DNA of 64,000 nucleotides, taken from assembly GCA_963853835.1 (NCBI GenBank), contig OY970828.1:61744861-61808860 (forward strand). Direction: 5' to 3'. The stretch is from Calendula officinalis (taxonomy: Eukaryota > Streptophyta > Magnoliopsida > Asterales > Asteraceae). The position numbers and the translations under genes are program-made. Shown piece after piece: positions 23,635-33,889 of the stretch. The notes below the pieces were generated by a model that saw only the letters and a list, made by a program, of their open reading frames with translations, did no database searches and was not told where the DNA came from. The first letter of the stretch is position 1. Each line of letters opens with the position of its first letter.

Positions 23635-23934
23635 ATGGCCATCCGTATGCCTCGTATCATTCAAGCAAAACAAATTCTCCGAAGATCATCATCAAATGGA
23701 AGAAGCCCAACCAAATCAATGGACGTCCCAAAAGGCTATTTTGCAGTTTATGTTGGAAAGCATGAGATGAAAAGATTTGTGGTTCCCGTTACATTGTTAA
23801 GCAAACCTTCATTTCAAGAATTATTACTTCAATCAGAGGAAGAGTTCGGCTACGATCATCCAATGGGTGGTGTCACAATCCCATGTAGTGAAGACTTATT
23901 TGCTGATGTTGTTTCTCGATTAGGTGTATTGTGA
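23635..23934 (+). CDS. SAUR family auxin-responsive protein, copy 1
   Basis: Intronless, 99 residues, as usual for SAURs. The N-terminus MAIRMPRIIQAKQILRR is the amphipathic, basic region. The SAUR domain covers about residues 28-97: PKGYFAVYVGK, KRFVVPVTLL, FQELLLQSEEEFGYDHP and GGVTIPCSEDLF. Proteins of this clade (SAUR19-24 type) inhibit PP2C.D phosphatases, thereby activating plasma-membrane proton pumps and cell expansion. It differs from copies 2 and 3 at a handful of positions (V30, Y34, V53, A90). A possible DST-like mRNA instability element lies at 23958-23978. Expression is probably auxin-induced, but no perfect TGTCTC was seen in its own promoter. Confidence 0.95.
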   Translation: MAIRMPRIIQAKQILRRSSSNGRSPTKSMDVPKGYFAVYVGKHEMKRFVVPVTLLSKPSFQELLLQSEEEFGYDHPMGGVTIPCSEDLFADVVSRLGVL

Positions 23935-23957
23935 ATTAGATGTAACAATTTTTGTTA

Positions 23958-23978
23958 GGAGTAGTTTGTATAGAAGTA
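23958..23978 (+). promoter_or_regulatory. Possible DST-like mRNA instability element of SAUR copy 1
   Basis: GGA, then ATAGA, then GTA occur in that order and close spacing in the 3' UTR, as in the DST elements known from SAUR transcripts (GGA..ATAGAT..GTA). The same block is at about 25710-25728 after copy 2 and is altered after copy 3. The match is partial. Confidence 0.35.
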
Positions 23979-24172
23979 ACCCCTAAAACCATATAATGAT
24001 TCGTAAATAGGTCCCGTTGTCCAATTTGTAGGTGATTCGAAATATGAAATCGAAGCTAATACGTACTCTTTGACATTTTAAACGGCGTATTTCATTTGCA
24101 TTTGCATTTGCATCAGGAGCATTGTTTTTCACAATTTGCCGGTTAGAAATCAAACCATTTAATTCATGATAA

Positions 24173-25075
24173 CAAGAATGGTGTTATGAGCATGAGCAAC
24201 GTTGGATGTTCTTTAAGAATTCATATTTATTGTCGAAAATATATACGGGAGCTACATGTAATTAAACTCTATTCGTTTTGATCTTTGGATGTAAAATCTT
24301 CCTGCCTAAACTTGATGAAGAATTGAATATTGTTATTAATTTCTCTTTAACTTGCGTTTCTCTATCTTTTTTTTTTCTTTCTTTGTAATTGGTTATAAAG
24401 AAGCAAGCTTTATTATTAAATTTTTATAATTTACAAACTTTATTATTAGTTGTTCATAATTTTCAAGTTTGGTCACTAGTATCACATCAACTTTTCATCT
24501 TCAGACCAATCATATAATAATAAATCCCGACCAAACCCTCACAGTGACGAACAACTAACAATCAAACCTTAAAATTGATTATATTAATACATGTAACACT
24601 TTCATGCATAATGTACAAGCTACACTATACACAATGGACATCGACCAACATCGTCGCAAGAACGACCCAATGCAAGGAAGGATGTGTCGGTGAGGGTGGT
24701 TCGACAATGGATGACGTATGCGGCGAATTAAACGAGTGTCGCAACACTACACTTAACTATGCCTTAGGTGGCTTGGCCCAACCTTGAAAACTCGATATAT
24801 ATTATGAATAATATTACTAATTTCACATATATATTATATATAGTTAGAACTTACAAAACAATTTAGTCATAATTTATTTTCATTTATTTTTTAATACGTT
24901 ATTTCACAAGAATGGAACGTATATGTATATGACATATAAACAACCAAAATTAATTTATCATTAATTTTCTATAATAATGTCCTACAAATAGACACCTTGG
25001 TCTCAATCATCAAGACAAATTCATGTGACATTGGCCCTCACCTTCACCAATTTAACCATATGATTTCCATCAATA
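24173..25075. other. SAUR spacer between units 1 and 2
   Basis: Apart from the start of duplication unit 2 (from about 24760), nothing supported is found. A 70-codon open frame at 24575-24787 includes four Cys residues but ends in the unit-2 repeat sequence, and I do not call it a gene. Confidence 0.45.
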
Positions 25076-25081
25076 TGTCTC
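25076..25081 (+). promoter_or_regulatory. Auxin response element core upstream of SAUR copy 2
   Basis: A perfect TGTCTC, the core bound by auxin response factors, 306 bp before the ATG. The aligned site of unit 3 reads CGTCTC, and unit 1 has no clear equivalent. Confidence 0.4.
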
Positions 25082-25279
25082 ATCCTTTTCTCTTTGCCAG
25101 CTAAGATTGTACAATACAAAATAGTAACTGTACTCCACACAATTGTAAGGTTGCGAGTTTCTCTAGTGCAACAATTGAAAGACAAAACCATGTGACAATT
25201 CAGATTCTACTCTTATCTACAGTCGGTAGTTAATGGCTCTTTTATTACGTACTTCACAAACGAATCCTTGACAAACTTG

Positions 25280-25287
25280 TATATATA
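25280..25287 (+). promoter_or_regulatory. TATA box of SAUR copy 2
   Basis: TATATATA in 'cttgtatatatacc', 100 bp before the start codon; 14 bp closer than in copies 1 and 3. Confidence 0.65.
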
Positions 25288-25386
25288 CCAATGCCACATA
25301 TCCGGAACTCTGCTCAACGACTTCTTTCATTAAGAAGAAATTCCTGCTGATTATTTTAATTATTTCCCTAATCAACCTTTAGAAGA

Positions 25387-25686
25387 ATGGCCATACGTAT
25401 GCCTCGTATCATTCAAGCAAAACAAGTTCTCCGAAGATCTTCATCAAATGGAAGAAGCCCAACAAAATCAATGGACATCCCGAAAGGCTCTTTTGCAGTT
25501 TATGTTGGAAAGCATGAGATGAAGAGATTTGTGGTTCCACTTACATTGTTAAGCAAACCTTCATTTCAAGAATTATTACTTCAGTCAGAGGAAGAGTTCG
25601 GCTACGATCATCCAATGGGTGGTGTCACAATCCCATGTAGTGAAGACTTATTCACTGATGTTGTTTCTCGTTTAGGTGTATTGTGA
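25387..25686 (+). CDS. SAUR family auxin-responsive protein, copy 2
   Basis: Intronless, 99 residues, same start and stop as its neighbours. It differs from copy 3 by a single residue (Val at position 14 instead of Ile) and from copy 1 by five. The whole SAUR domain is intact (PKGSFAVYVGK, KRFVVPLTLL, GYDHPMGGVTIP). Its promoter is the only one of the three with a perfect TGTCTC site. Role by family: auxin-induced, short-lived activator of cell expansion through PP2C.D inhibition. Confidence 0.95.
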   Translation: MAIRMPRIIQAKQVLRRSSSNGRSPTKSMDIPKGSFAVYVGKHEMKRFVVPLTLLSKPSFQELLLQSEEEFGYDHPMGGVTIPCSEDLFTDVVSRLGVL

Positions 25687-25874
25687 ATTAGATGTAACAA
25701 TTTTTGTTAGGAGTAGTTTGTATAGAAGTTACCCCTAAAACCATATAACGATTCGTAAATAGATCCACGTTGTACCATTTGTAATTTTGACGGCGTATTT
25801 AATTTGCATTAGCGACATGTGCATTGTTTTTCAAAATCACCTGCTTAGAAATTAAACTGTCAAACTCATGATAT

Positions 25875-26546
25875 TTAAATTTCGAGTAAGCTCTTTTATA
25901 GTTTAATTTCGAGAGGTAAGCCTACTCTACAGGTTCATTATATTAAGTACGTATAACAAAATCAAATAGCTAGATTTAAACTAATAAAAATTATTCGTTA
26001 AAAACTATTACTCCTAATCTTTATCTAAATTAAAACTTATCTACTAAATAAAATAGATTTAATATAATAATGATCCTAAATAATCCTGTATCTAATCATA
26101 TTCAAACATTTGTAGACCATACAATTTACACAGATTTAATATAATAATTATCCTAATTAATCCTATATCAAATCCTATTCAAACATTTGTAAACCATACA
26201 ATTTACACTTCCGATCGTTATGTGCTAGAGCAATCGAGACAATTTGCTTACAAAATCTTGTAAATAAATATTCAACTTGATGTTTGGTTTTGTAAATATT
26301 TCTTGTAAACCTATGTTTCAGTAGTGGCGATGTGGCTATAATTCCAAAAAAAATACCAAAATGGCTCTAACGTAACCCGACAAATATTTTTTCTTCGTTT
26401 TAAGAAAAGGTAATGTATATAACTACATTGAAGCTGTTAAAATTTCAATCTTTAATCGGCTCATAACACAAGGAAACAAAAAATATATATTTGTGTGTTG
26501 GCATGTCGCATGTGGTTATTACCATAACAAACAAAATAACTCATAA
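25875..26546. other. Gene-free stretch between SAUR unit 2 and Harbinger copy 2
   Basis: AT-rich. A ~55-bp word containing 'aatcctatatcaaatc..attcaaacatttgtaaaccatacaatttaca' occurs twice in direct orientation at about 26085-26135 and 26155-26208. No gene seen. Confidence 0.5.
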
Positions 26547-27415
26547 GAGGTTGGAGTGTGGTGGCGAGACCCCTACCTCGCCGGACGTCATATCATCTTT
26601 CGACGTGCGCCACCACACCGCCCGCCACGCCAAACCCCCTAGCTCGCCACCCATCCGACGCAACCCACGACCCAATCAAAATCCGCCACGTATACTAGCC
26701 GTTGTGAATCTGAAAATTCGAAAAAAAATAATATATTTTTTTAATAAACCTTAAACCCTTATAAATACAACACCATTTTATACAACTTTTCATATAACAT
26801 TTCTCATACTCTCTAATACTTTCTTCAAAAAATGTCTCAACAATCACAACCACAATCACAAGACGCGGCAGCACGCCGAAAGGGGAAAAAAGTTGCACAA
26901 GAAAGGTGGGACGACGCACAAGAAAGGTTACTAGCCGAGTGTGTCAAAAGCGTTTCCGAGGATTCCGACGTGCTGAGTACCAAAGATTGTTTTTGGAACA
27001 AAGTTGTTTATGAGTTCAACAATGGCGTTGAGGTGCCGCGTACCAAAGACGCGTTGATGGGGAAGTGGGCGGGAATCAACAAGCAAAAAAACGCAATTCG
27101 CTCAAAATACCCAGTAGATGACGATGAAATCGACGTTGAAGATAACATGGAGTTTTTTTAGTTTTGGTATTTTTTTTAATTTTCGGTAATTTTTTTTTAT
27201 TTTTTCGGTTTTTGTAATTTTTTATTTCTAGTTTGTTATTTTTATTTTAATGAAATTAAGTTGTTTTGGAAAAAGAAAAAGGTGGAGCCCAAATGGCTTA
27301 AGTGATGGTAGATGGGGTACTTAGGGATTTTGAATGTGAAATGTGAAATAATGATGTGGCGCATAGGTGACGCAGAGGTGGTCATTTCACCCATGTGACC
27401 ACACCTGACCCTCTG
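26547..27415 (+). mobile_element. PIF/Harbinger-type element, copy 2 (Myb ORF intact)
   Basis: An 869-bp relative of 9528-10408. The left end reads GAGGTTGGAGTGTGGTGG and the right end, on the other strand, GAGGGTCAGGTGTGGTCAC. The flanking trinucleotides are TAA and TGA, a slightly decayed target duplication. The 5' GC-rich flank (ccggacgtcat, cgccaccacaccg) and the 3' tail (aatgatgtggcgca, ggtggtcatttcac) match copy 1. It lies between SAUR units 2 and 3. Confidence 0.8.
26832..27161 (+). CDS. Harbinger-encoded Myb/SANT-like DNA-binding protein, intact
   Basis: 109 codons from MSQQSQPQSQ to a TAG. A polar Gln-rich start and basic patch (RRKGKKVAQ) are followed by a Myb/SANT-like domain of about 65 residues (ERWDDAQERLLAECVK, FWNKVVYEFN, TKDALMGKWAGINKQKN) and an acidic tail (PVDDDEIDVEDN). 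In autonomous Harbinger elements such a protein escorts the DDE transposase to DNA and the nucleus. The length is short for the family because the C-terminal part seen in longer homologues is absent. The open frame is retained while its sister at 9819 has stops, so this copy is younger or selected. Confidence 0.75.
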   Translation: MSQQSQPQSQDAAARRKGKKVAQERWDDAQERLLAECVKSVSEDSDVLSTKDCFWNKVVYEFNNGVEVPRTKDALMGKWAGINKQKNAIRSKYPVDDDEIDVEDNMEFF

Positions 27416-28271
27416 ACTACTAGATATTTGGGGTCTCGAATTATTGACCTATGAAAAACGTGCGAAATTTGACCGTCTCACTATACCGTTAGTTTTCCAT
27501 TAGATAGCGAGCTACTTAAACTTTTTTTTTATCCCTTTGGCTGCTTGGCCCAACCTTGAAAAGTCAGTTGATATTATTACGAATTTCTCTAATCGATTAA
27601 AAATGGTCGGACGTACGAACACTTTTAATCTTAACCGTCAAATCCACACCACCATCCCCGCCAAAACAAAACCGCCGTGGCCTTGGCGGGTCGTTAAACC
27701 CAGGTGCGAGCGGGTAAAGTTAAAACTGCTAGTTTTTCAAAAAGGGTGCGACCTCTTTAACACTCCTTTGACTTTAACACTAGGAAGCCTACATATTATA
27801 ACATGGGTGTTAAAACCATATAAAATTGCCAAAAAGCTTTTAATTAACATGAGTTTAACACACCCATCATATCTTGTGTTCTACATATATTTCTTTGTTT
27901 TGAAATTTGATATTTCACATCATAATGGTACGCTTAATTATATTTTAAAAATAACCAAGCTTTACTATTAAATTTATATAATAATGTCCTACAAATTGAT
28001 ACCTTGGTTCCAATCATCATCAAGACAAATCCATGTGACATTGTCCATAATCTTCACCGGTATAACCACACAATATCCATCAATACGTCTCATCCTTTTT
28101 TTCTTTTCTATCTACAACTTTATGGTTGTGATATGTGATTAAGACTGTTCTTTGGCGCAACTTCGAAGACAAACCCATGTGAGCCTGCATTTTCTAATCC
28201 TCTCTCAACATCGATAGTTATTGGCTCATTTATTACCTACTTCAAAATCGAATTAATCCTTGACAAAGTTG

Positions 28272-28279
28272 TATATATA
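28272..28279 (+). promoter_or_regulatory. TATA box of SAUR copy 3
   Basis: TATATATA in 'gttgtatatatacc', 114 bp before the start codon, exactly as in copy 1. Confidence 0.65.
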
Positions 28280-28392
28280 CCAAATTAGAGCTAAGGTAAT
28301 GACACACATATCCTGAATTCTCCTCAACGACTTTTTCCATTAAGAGAAAACACCTGCTTCTTATTTTACTTCACTAATCAACCTTTAGCAGA

Positions 28393-28692
28393 ATGGCCAT
28401 CCGTATGCCTCGTATCATTCAAGCAAAACAGATTCTCCGAAGATCTTCATCAAATGGAAGAAGCCCAACAAAATCAATGGACATCCCGAAAGGCTCTTTT
28501 GCAGTTTATGTTGGAAAGCATGAGATGAAGAGATTTGTGGTTCCACTTACATTGTTAAGCAAACCTTCATTTCAAGAATTATTACTTCAATCAGAGGAAG
28601 AGTTTGGCTACGATCATCCAATGGGTGGTGTCACAATCCCATGTAGTGAAGACTTATTCACTGATGTTGTTTCTCGATTAGGTGTATTGTGA
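28393..28692 (+). CDS. SAUR family auxin-responsive protein, copy 3
   Basis: Intronless, 99 residues, domain layout as in copies 1 and 2: basic N-terminus MAIRMPRIIQAKQILRR, then PKGSFAVYVGK, KRFVVPLTLL, EEEFGYDHPMGG and DVVSRLGVL at the C-terminus. It differs from copy 2 by one residue. The promoter architecture resembles copy 1 more than copy 2, which hints at exchange between coding regions. The DST-like 3' UTR block is mutated here (GAAGTAGTTTGTATATAAGTA). Confidence 0.95.
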   Translation: MAIRMPRIIQAKQILRRSSSNGRSPTKSMDIPKGSFAVYVGKHEMKRFVVPLTLLSKPSFQELLLQSEEEFGYDHPMGGVTIPCSEDLFTDVVSRLGVL

Positions 28693-28859
28693 CTCAGATG
28701 TAGCAAGTTTTGTTCGAAGTAGTTTGTATATAAGTAACCCGTAAAACCTTAACGATTCGTAAATAGATGCACGTTGTCCCATGTGTACGTCATTCTAATT
28801 ATATATTATTAATGAAATCGAAGCTAATTCTCTTTGTTAAACTTAATAGTTTTGCACTT

Positions 28860-30990
28860 ATAGGGCTGGCCCGAGCACTGTGCAGCCCGTGCGCAGGCCC
28901 AGAGCATCAATGGGCTATGGGGCATCCATATTTTAGTGTAGTGTGTATATACCTAGGCCCATTAATAAAAAAAGATAAATTAAAATCAGTTAAGTATTCC
29001 CGTACAGTTGCCGTCTTGCCAATTAGATTTTGAAAAGAAAACACCGATTGAACTTCTGCGCATTCACTTCCCTATGCATTTAATCATATTTGCCCATTTA
29101 ATTCTCCATTTAATTGTCCATTAAATCCTTCATTTTTCATTTGCAAGAAATACTCGTGATTATCTTCAATGATTAAACAATTTTCCTATTAAAATTCCGT
29201 TTGATCGTTTCCTCCCCATAATTTCATCAGGTAAAATTGTAGGGTTATAAAATTGATTACTTCTATAGTTCTATGCTTATTTTAGACATTAGAAATTGAC
29301 TGATTGAGTGATTGTAACTGATCTATTTTGCATATTTTTGTAGTTGGATGAATTGTCATGCCAAAATCATTGGAGAAGTTAAAATACATTACAAGAAAAA
29401 CAAGAACTAGTTGACTGCTTCAGGTTCTATCCTTCTAAGCTTGAGCTGTATTTTTGCATTTTGCTTGATTGGTTAATTGAGTTATTGCTTAGTTGTTTGA
29501 CATAACACTTAACATGTCTCATCGATCACAACCATCGGGTGCTCAAAACAGAAAACGTAAAAAAAGAGAACAAGAACTTGTTAATTCATTACAAGGATCA
29601 ATAAATAAATATGTTGTTAGACAAGAAAATGTACATGTTGAAAATGATTCTGAAGTACCTAAAGATAATTGTAGTCAATTTGTTGAAAATGATGTTGAAA
29701 ATACAGCAGATAAGACAAATAATATTGAAAATCCGATAGGTAAGTCGGATGATGTTGAAGATCCAATAAATAAATCGGATGATGTTGAAGATCCAGTAGA
29801 CAAGTCTAATAAGTTTGTTGATAAACAAAGTGATTTAAACATATTTGATCCAAGGGTTTGGGATGGTTTAGATAGTAAAATGAAAGATTTACTTGTGGAA
29901 AAAGGACCTGTTAGGGATATAGAAGCTAATTTTCCATTTCCTGAAGATGCAAATCGTAGGCATTTTTCTTATGAATATTTTACTCGTAAACTAAGAAATG
30001 GTGATGCAGTTGATAGAAAATGGTTGGTTTATTCAAAAGAGCTTGATAAGGTTTTTTGTTTTTGTTGTAAATTATTTAAACTGCTCGGTCTAGAAGTAAT
30101 TTGGCAAGTGAAGGTATAAAAGATTGGAGACACTTGAGTGAAAGTTTACATCAACATGAAAATAGTTCTGAACATATGATTAATTTAAGAACGTGGAATG
30201 AAACTCGAGTAAGACTTAATACAAATCAAACCATTGATAAAGAATTACAAGAAAAGATTAAAAAAGACACTGAACATTGGAAAGATGTTATGGTAAGAAT
30301 TATTGTTGTTGTCAAATGTTTAGCAGAATGTAATTTGGCTTTTCGTGGAACAAATGAAAAAATCTATGAGAATTCAAATGGAAACTCTTTACGTGTTCTT
30401 CAAGCGATTGCCGAGTTTGATCCCGTAATGAAACAACACTTTAGGCTTATTCAAGATAAAATAACTCATAATCACTATCTTAGTCACAAAATTCAAAATG
30501 AGTTGATTGAAATGTTGGCGTCCAAAGTAAAAAATGCGGTTATTAAAAAAGTTAAAGAAGCAAAATATTTTTCTGTAATTCTTGACTGTACTCCGGATGT
30601 GAGTCACATGGAACAAATGACTTTGATTATAAGATGTGTTGATATGGTAAGTGGTCCAATAAAAGTAGAAGAGTTTTTTGTTGAGTTTTTAGTTGAAGAT
30701 ACATCGGGTTTAGGCCTATTTAATGCGTTACAAGCTGCTTTACAAGATCTTGAATTAGATATAAATTGTGTGCGAGGACAAGGATATGATAATGGATCTA
30801 ATATGAAAGGAAAATACAAAGGTGTACAAAAAAGACTACTTGATATAAACCCTAAAGCCTTTTATATGTCATGTGGTTGTGATAGTCTTAATTTAGTTTC
30901 ATGTGACATGGCAAAATCTTGTCATAAAGCAAAAACATTTTTTGGAACATGTCAAACAATATATAATGTATTTTCTAGTTCTACATTAAG
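28860..30990 (+). mobile_element. hAT-type transposon, 3' truncated
   Basis: It begins at AGGGCTGGCCCGAGCA, the usual left end of plant hAT elements of the DUF4371 group, and carries a transposase gene from 29514. The coding homology stops abruptly near 30985, and no right end is found nearby, so at least the C-terminal dimerisation domain and right terminus are missing. An unrelated hAT right end lies at 55225-55332. Confidence 0.65.
29514..30985 (+). pseudogene. hAT transposase (TTF-type zinc finger / DUF4371), frameshifted and truncated
   Basis: The likely start is MSHRSQPSGAQNRKRKK at 29514. A low-complexity acidic stretch with repeats of KSDDVEDP follows, then the TTF-type zinc finger region (NFPFPEDANRRHFSYEYF, RKWLVYSKELDKVFCFCC). 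One base too few or too many near 30085 breaks the frame. The next frame continues with LASEGIKDWRHLSESL and the DUF4371 domain (YFSVILDCTPDVSHMEQM, CVRGQGYDNGSNMKGKYKG). The sequence diverges after the FSSST word. Such proteins are hAT transposases related to ZMYM-type proteins. It cannot work as it stands. Confidence 0.82.
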
Positions 30991-31599
30991 TGCTGCACTT
31001 AATGTAAGCTTAATCGTAAAATACATCTCTTTAAGTTGACGGTATAAATACGTTTAGTCATAGGGATAAACCTAAATCTTTGTAAACATTTTGTTCAATT
31101 TCTAATGCCAAGTTCCTTTACATCCTTTCTAATCTTTCATGGTCTATTCTTGCTATTTAAAAACTTCTCAATGCTTAATCTCACGATATTATAAATTCAT
31201 AGTTCCAAATTGGTAGTAGAGCAAAATTCCTTACAATATCATATCAAAGTCAGAGGGGATTAAGCTAAACTTTAAGATTTTTGAAAGTTCACTTATGTTT
31301 GAGCTCCATGAAGTAAACTTGATACCGGTCACGTCCAACATTCACTACATAATGTGACATCTATGAATATTTATTTTACAAAATTTGTATCTCAATTCAG
31401 ATTCTTGAATAGATTTATAAATACTCATATTGGTATTATCTCCTTATCTAGCTCCCACTAGATCAAGTAGCCACATACATTTTGATACTCACAATAAACT
31501 TTGCGTATCAAGGATTAGTTTAAAACATGCTAAGAATAGATAACACGAAATTATTACGTAAAAACTTTTGAATACAATCCCATGAAATGCAATTACATA
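30991..31599. other. Gene-free stretch after the hAT break
   Basis: AT-rich DNA without a supported gene. It may belong to another old transposon, but no ends or domains were recognised. Confidence 0.45.
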
Positions 31600-31912
31600 C
31601 TTCCTCCGATTTAAAATAAGTGATACACTTTCCATATTTGGGTGTATCAAAATAATTGACACACTTTGAAAACTTACCTTATTTGGTAAAAATTAGTGGG
31701 ACCCACACCCACTAATTATCTACTTTAATAAAGTGCAATGACATCTTTACCCTTACTTTTACTTTTAAACATTATTAACCTCACTTTATTCAAAATTTGT
31801 GGGACCAACTCCCCACTAACCATCCAATTAATCTAATTTAATTATCATTATCATATTTTACCTCAAAAACCGTGAAACCAACAATGTATCACTTATTTTA
31901 AATCGGAGGAAG
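31600..31912. mobile_element. Stowaway-like MITE
   Basis: Starts CTTCCTCCGATTTAAAATAA and ends with its complement (AAATCGGAGGAAG), flanked by TA on both sides (31598-31599, 31913-31914). Same family as 8853-9176. Non-coding. Confidence 0.85.
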
Positions 31913-31952
31913 TATATGCTATTTCAAGTCTATCTATAGGTTATAATCGAAA

Positions 31953-32042
31953 TACATAAAGTAGCTGCTATATTCTGTAACGCCCGGGTGATTATATATT
32001 ATTTTTAATTCAATTTAAATTACATAAAGTAGCTGCTATATT
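31953..32042. repeat. 22-bp direct repeat around a 46-bp spacer
   Basis: 'tacataaagtagctgctatatt' occurs at 31953-31974 and again at 32021-32042, identical. The spacer contains 'gtaacgcccgggtga'. This may be slippage or a footprint of an insertion and excision. Confidence 0.6.
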
Positions 32043-32417
32043 GAATACGAGTAGGTCATAATTGTAGTGTATTAATTATATATTCACGTAATTATATTTC
32101 TAGTGAGCCGGGTAGTAAGTTTCATTAGTCGTCTAAATCCCGAGTTGAATTATTGGCGAGGGCGTCTTGTTTTTTTTCTTTTTCTTGTGGTGGTTCGGTT
32201 TTAAGGATGGCAAAAGAACCCCCTTTTCGTTTCCTTCTTTTTGGACCAACAATTTAGAACCCCCTTTTCGGTTTTAAGTACAACTAAAAGAGCCCAACAA
32301 TTAGAAAAGTCCGGCCCAATTTAGAACTGCCGCAATTGTTCTCCATCGATGAAGACGGCTTGAGCAGATACCAAACATTCGTTTTTAATCCTCTGTGTAA
32401 TCCCAATGTTATTCTAA

Positions 32418-32710
32418 GGCCATCCACATCCATTAAATTTCATTTAGCTTTCAATTGTACCACATCAGCTTTGCAATTGCTTTCTACATAACTGAAACTA
32501 CAAAACACTTTCAAAAGTGGTCACATCAACTTTCAATTACACTATTAACATATATGATTATTTATTAAAAAAACAAATATTAACTAAAGGTGGTCCTACC
32601 TTACAATTGCAAAAGCAGTTGCTTATTTTGAAAGTGGATTGATGAGGTGGATTGCTTATTGTATTTGCAAGTGATTTGCAATTCATTAGAATCCACCGAT
32701 GTGGATGCTC
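32418..32710. mobile_element. Tourist/Harbinger MITE
   Basis: The left end GGCCATCCACATCC and right end GATGTGGATGCTC are inverted repeats, flanked by TAA (32415-32417 and 32711-32713). An internal 'gcaattgctt' type inverted repeat is also present. Non-coding. Confidence 0.85.
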
Positions 32711-33596
32711 TAAGCATTCGTTGGTGCAGCCCTACCGCGAAACAGTGGGTGTCGAGCAGAGGAGTAACCTCCTCAACAATTGTCGTGTTGCTTTAACCGT
32801 TGCTGGTTTTTGGCGAGAAATTGTCAGGGCTGCTAGGTATTGATTTAACAAATAAAAATTCTTTCCTTTTCGTTCCTTTTGTTAGTTATATCCGATTGTA
32901 ATCTGCTGAGTTCTTGTGTTACGGGTTTGGACAGATTTGATCGAGACTTGCAAGACTAGAATCTAGGGCTTGTGAGGTAGTAATCTCGTTCATGGATTTT
33001 CCTTGTTTCTGTTGTATGTTTTCGTTATTAGTATTTTTTTTTTTATTCCGGGTTTGATATATTGGAATTGGGGGCGCTTCATTTTCCTTGAATTTTAGTA
33101 TGATTGATTTGAGTTGTTCGGGTTCCTTCGAAACTTAATTGTTTTTATCAAGTCTGAGTTGTAAATAGTCGGGTCTAGTTCAATCGTTTTTATTGATTAC
33201 GTGATTGTGCAGTTTATGGCAGCCCTGTTAGGGTCAACATTTGACCTGCTTCGGATCAGATTTTGGGCTCGGGGTCTTCTAGATTCCGTAACCCGTCTTT
33301 GTACCTTTCGGCCGGTATTTTTAAATAATTTATTGGAGTAATGGTTTAAAAGTTATGGACATTTTAATTCGGGTCCACAGTGCTGAATTTCAGCGCTGTA
33401 TCGTGCTGTTCGGGACAACGTTTGACCCCGTTTCGGGTCTGAACGAAAGTTTTAGTTCGTTGAGTTGGCTATAACATACTAAATTTTGGCGTTAATCGGG
33501 TCTACGGTTTAGGAGTTATCCCTGTTCGAGTAAGACTGCGCAGTAAGACAACACCGTCACTGTCAAAAATATTTCAATGGGGTGACAATGCTAGAA
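32711..33596. other. Repeat-like stretch with an internal ~190-bp duplication
   Basis: The words 'tcaacatttgacctgcttcgg' (33230) and 'caacgtttgaccccgtttcgg' (33418) begin two similar segments that both end in 'cgggtc..ac' and 'gttat' words. The composition resembles untranslated parts of LTR retrotransposons. No gene seen. Confidence 0.4.
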
Positions 33597-33716
33597 ACAA
33601 TTAGAGTCATTGATGAATTTCTTCATTCACACAGCTTCCTTAGCAGCTTCACATGATGCAATCACATGCTGCAATATACTCTGATTCAGTCGTCGAATCA
33701 ATAGTTGTGTCTCTCT
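33597..33716 (-). pseudogene. Fragment of a Copia RNase H domain
   Basis: Read on the minus strand: TTIDSTTESEYIAACD, then after a shift SCEAAKEAV, a TGA in place of Trp, and MKKFI. This is the RNase H C-terminal block of Copia pol (ADSTTEAEY..AAKEAVW). No LTRs were found around it, so it is an old fragment. Confidence 0.75.
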
Positions 33717-33889
33717 TGGAGCTCCTCCAACTCACAACAACTAAAATGGTATTGTATGACGTGGTGGGTACTTCCCGGAAGATGATGTGGTGTGTTGTGT
33801 TGTGTTGTGGTTTCTGAGCAGGCAGATGATGTGGTAGAAAATTTGGTGTTGCTAGTGTTACCCATATCCACTAGCGTAAAGTAGTATAT

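Larger units (their letters stand above)
22951..24172 (+). repeat. SAUR tandem duplication unit 1
   Basis: The region shares words in the same order with unit 3 (27483-28830) and, less completely, with unit 2 (24760-25874): 'ataccgttagttt' (units 1 and 3), 'gcttggccc' style words, 'taataatgtcctacaaat', 'catgtgacattg', the TATA box and the SAUR coding region. The duplicated block is therefore about 1.2 kb and includes promoter and 3' UTR. Confidence 0.75.
27483..28830 (+). repeat. SAUR tandem duplication unit 3
   Basis: It shares the upstream words 'ataccgttagtttt..ttagatag' and 'gcttggcccaaccttgaaaa', then the whole promoter, coding region and 3' UTR with unit 1. Inside it, a 144-codon open frame at 27537-27971 overlaps the shared upstream repeat and shows no family motif. 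Unit 3 is separated from unit 2 by the Harbinger insertion. Confidence 0.75.

Noticed and set aside
24575..24787. 70-codon ORF with several Cys residues, considered as a small secreted cysteine-rich peptide
   Set aside because: No signal peptide, irregular Cys spacing, and the 3' end falls in the SAUR unit repeat.
27537..27971. 144-codon ORF upstream of SAUR copy 3
   Set aside because: It overlaps the duplicated SAUR upstream region; the aligned sequence in units 1 and 2 is not open, and no domain is visible.
29598..29828. Minus-strand ORF rich in Ile/Tyr repeats
   Set aside because: It is the antisense shadow of the acidic KSDDVEDP repeats of the hAT transposase.
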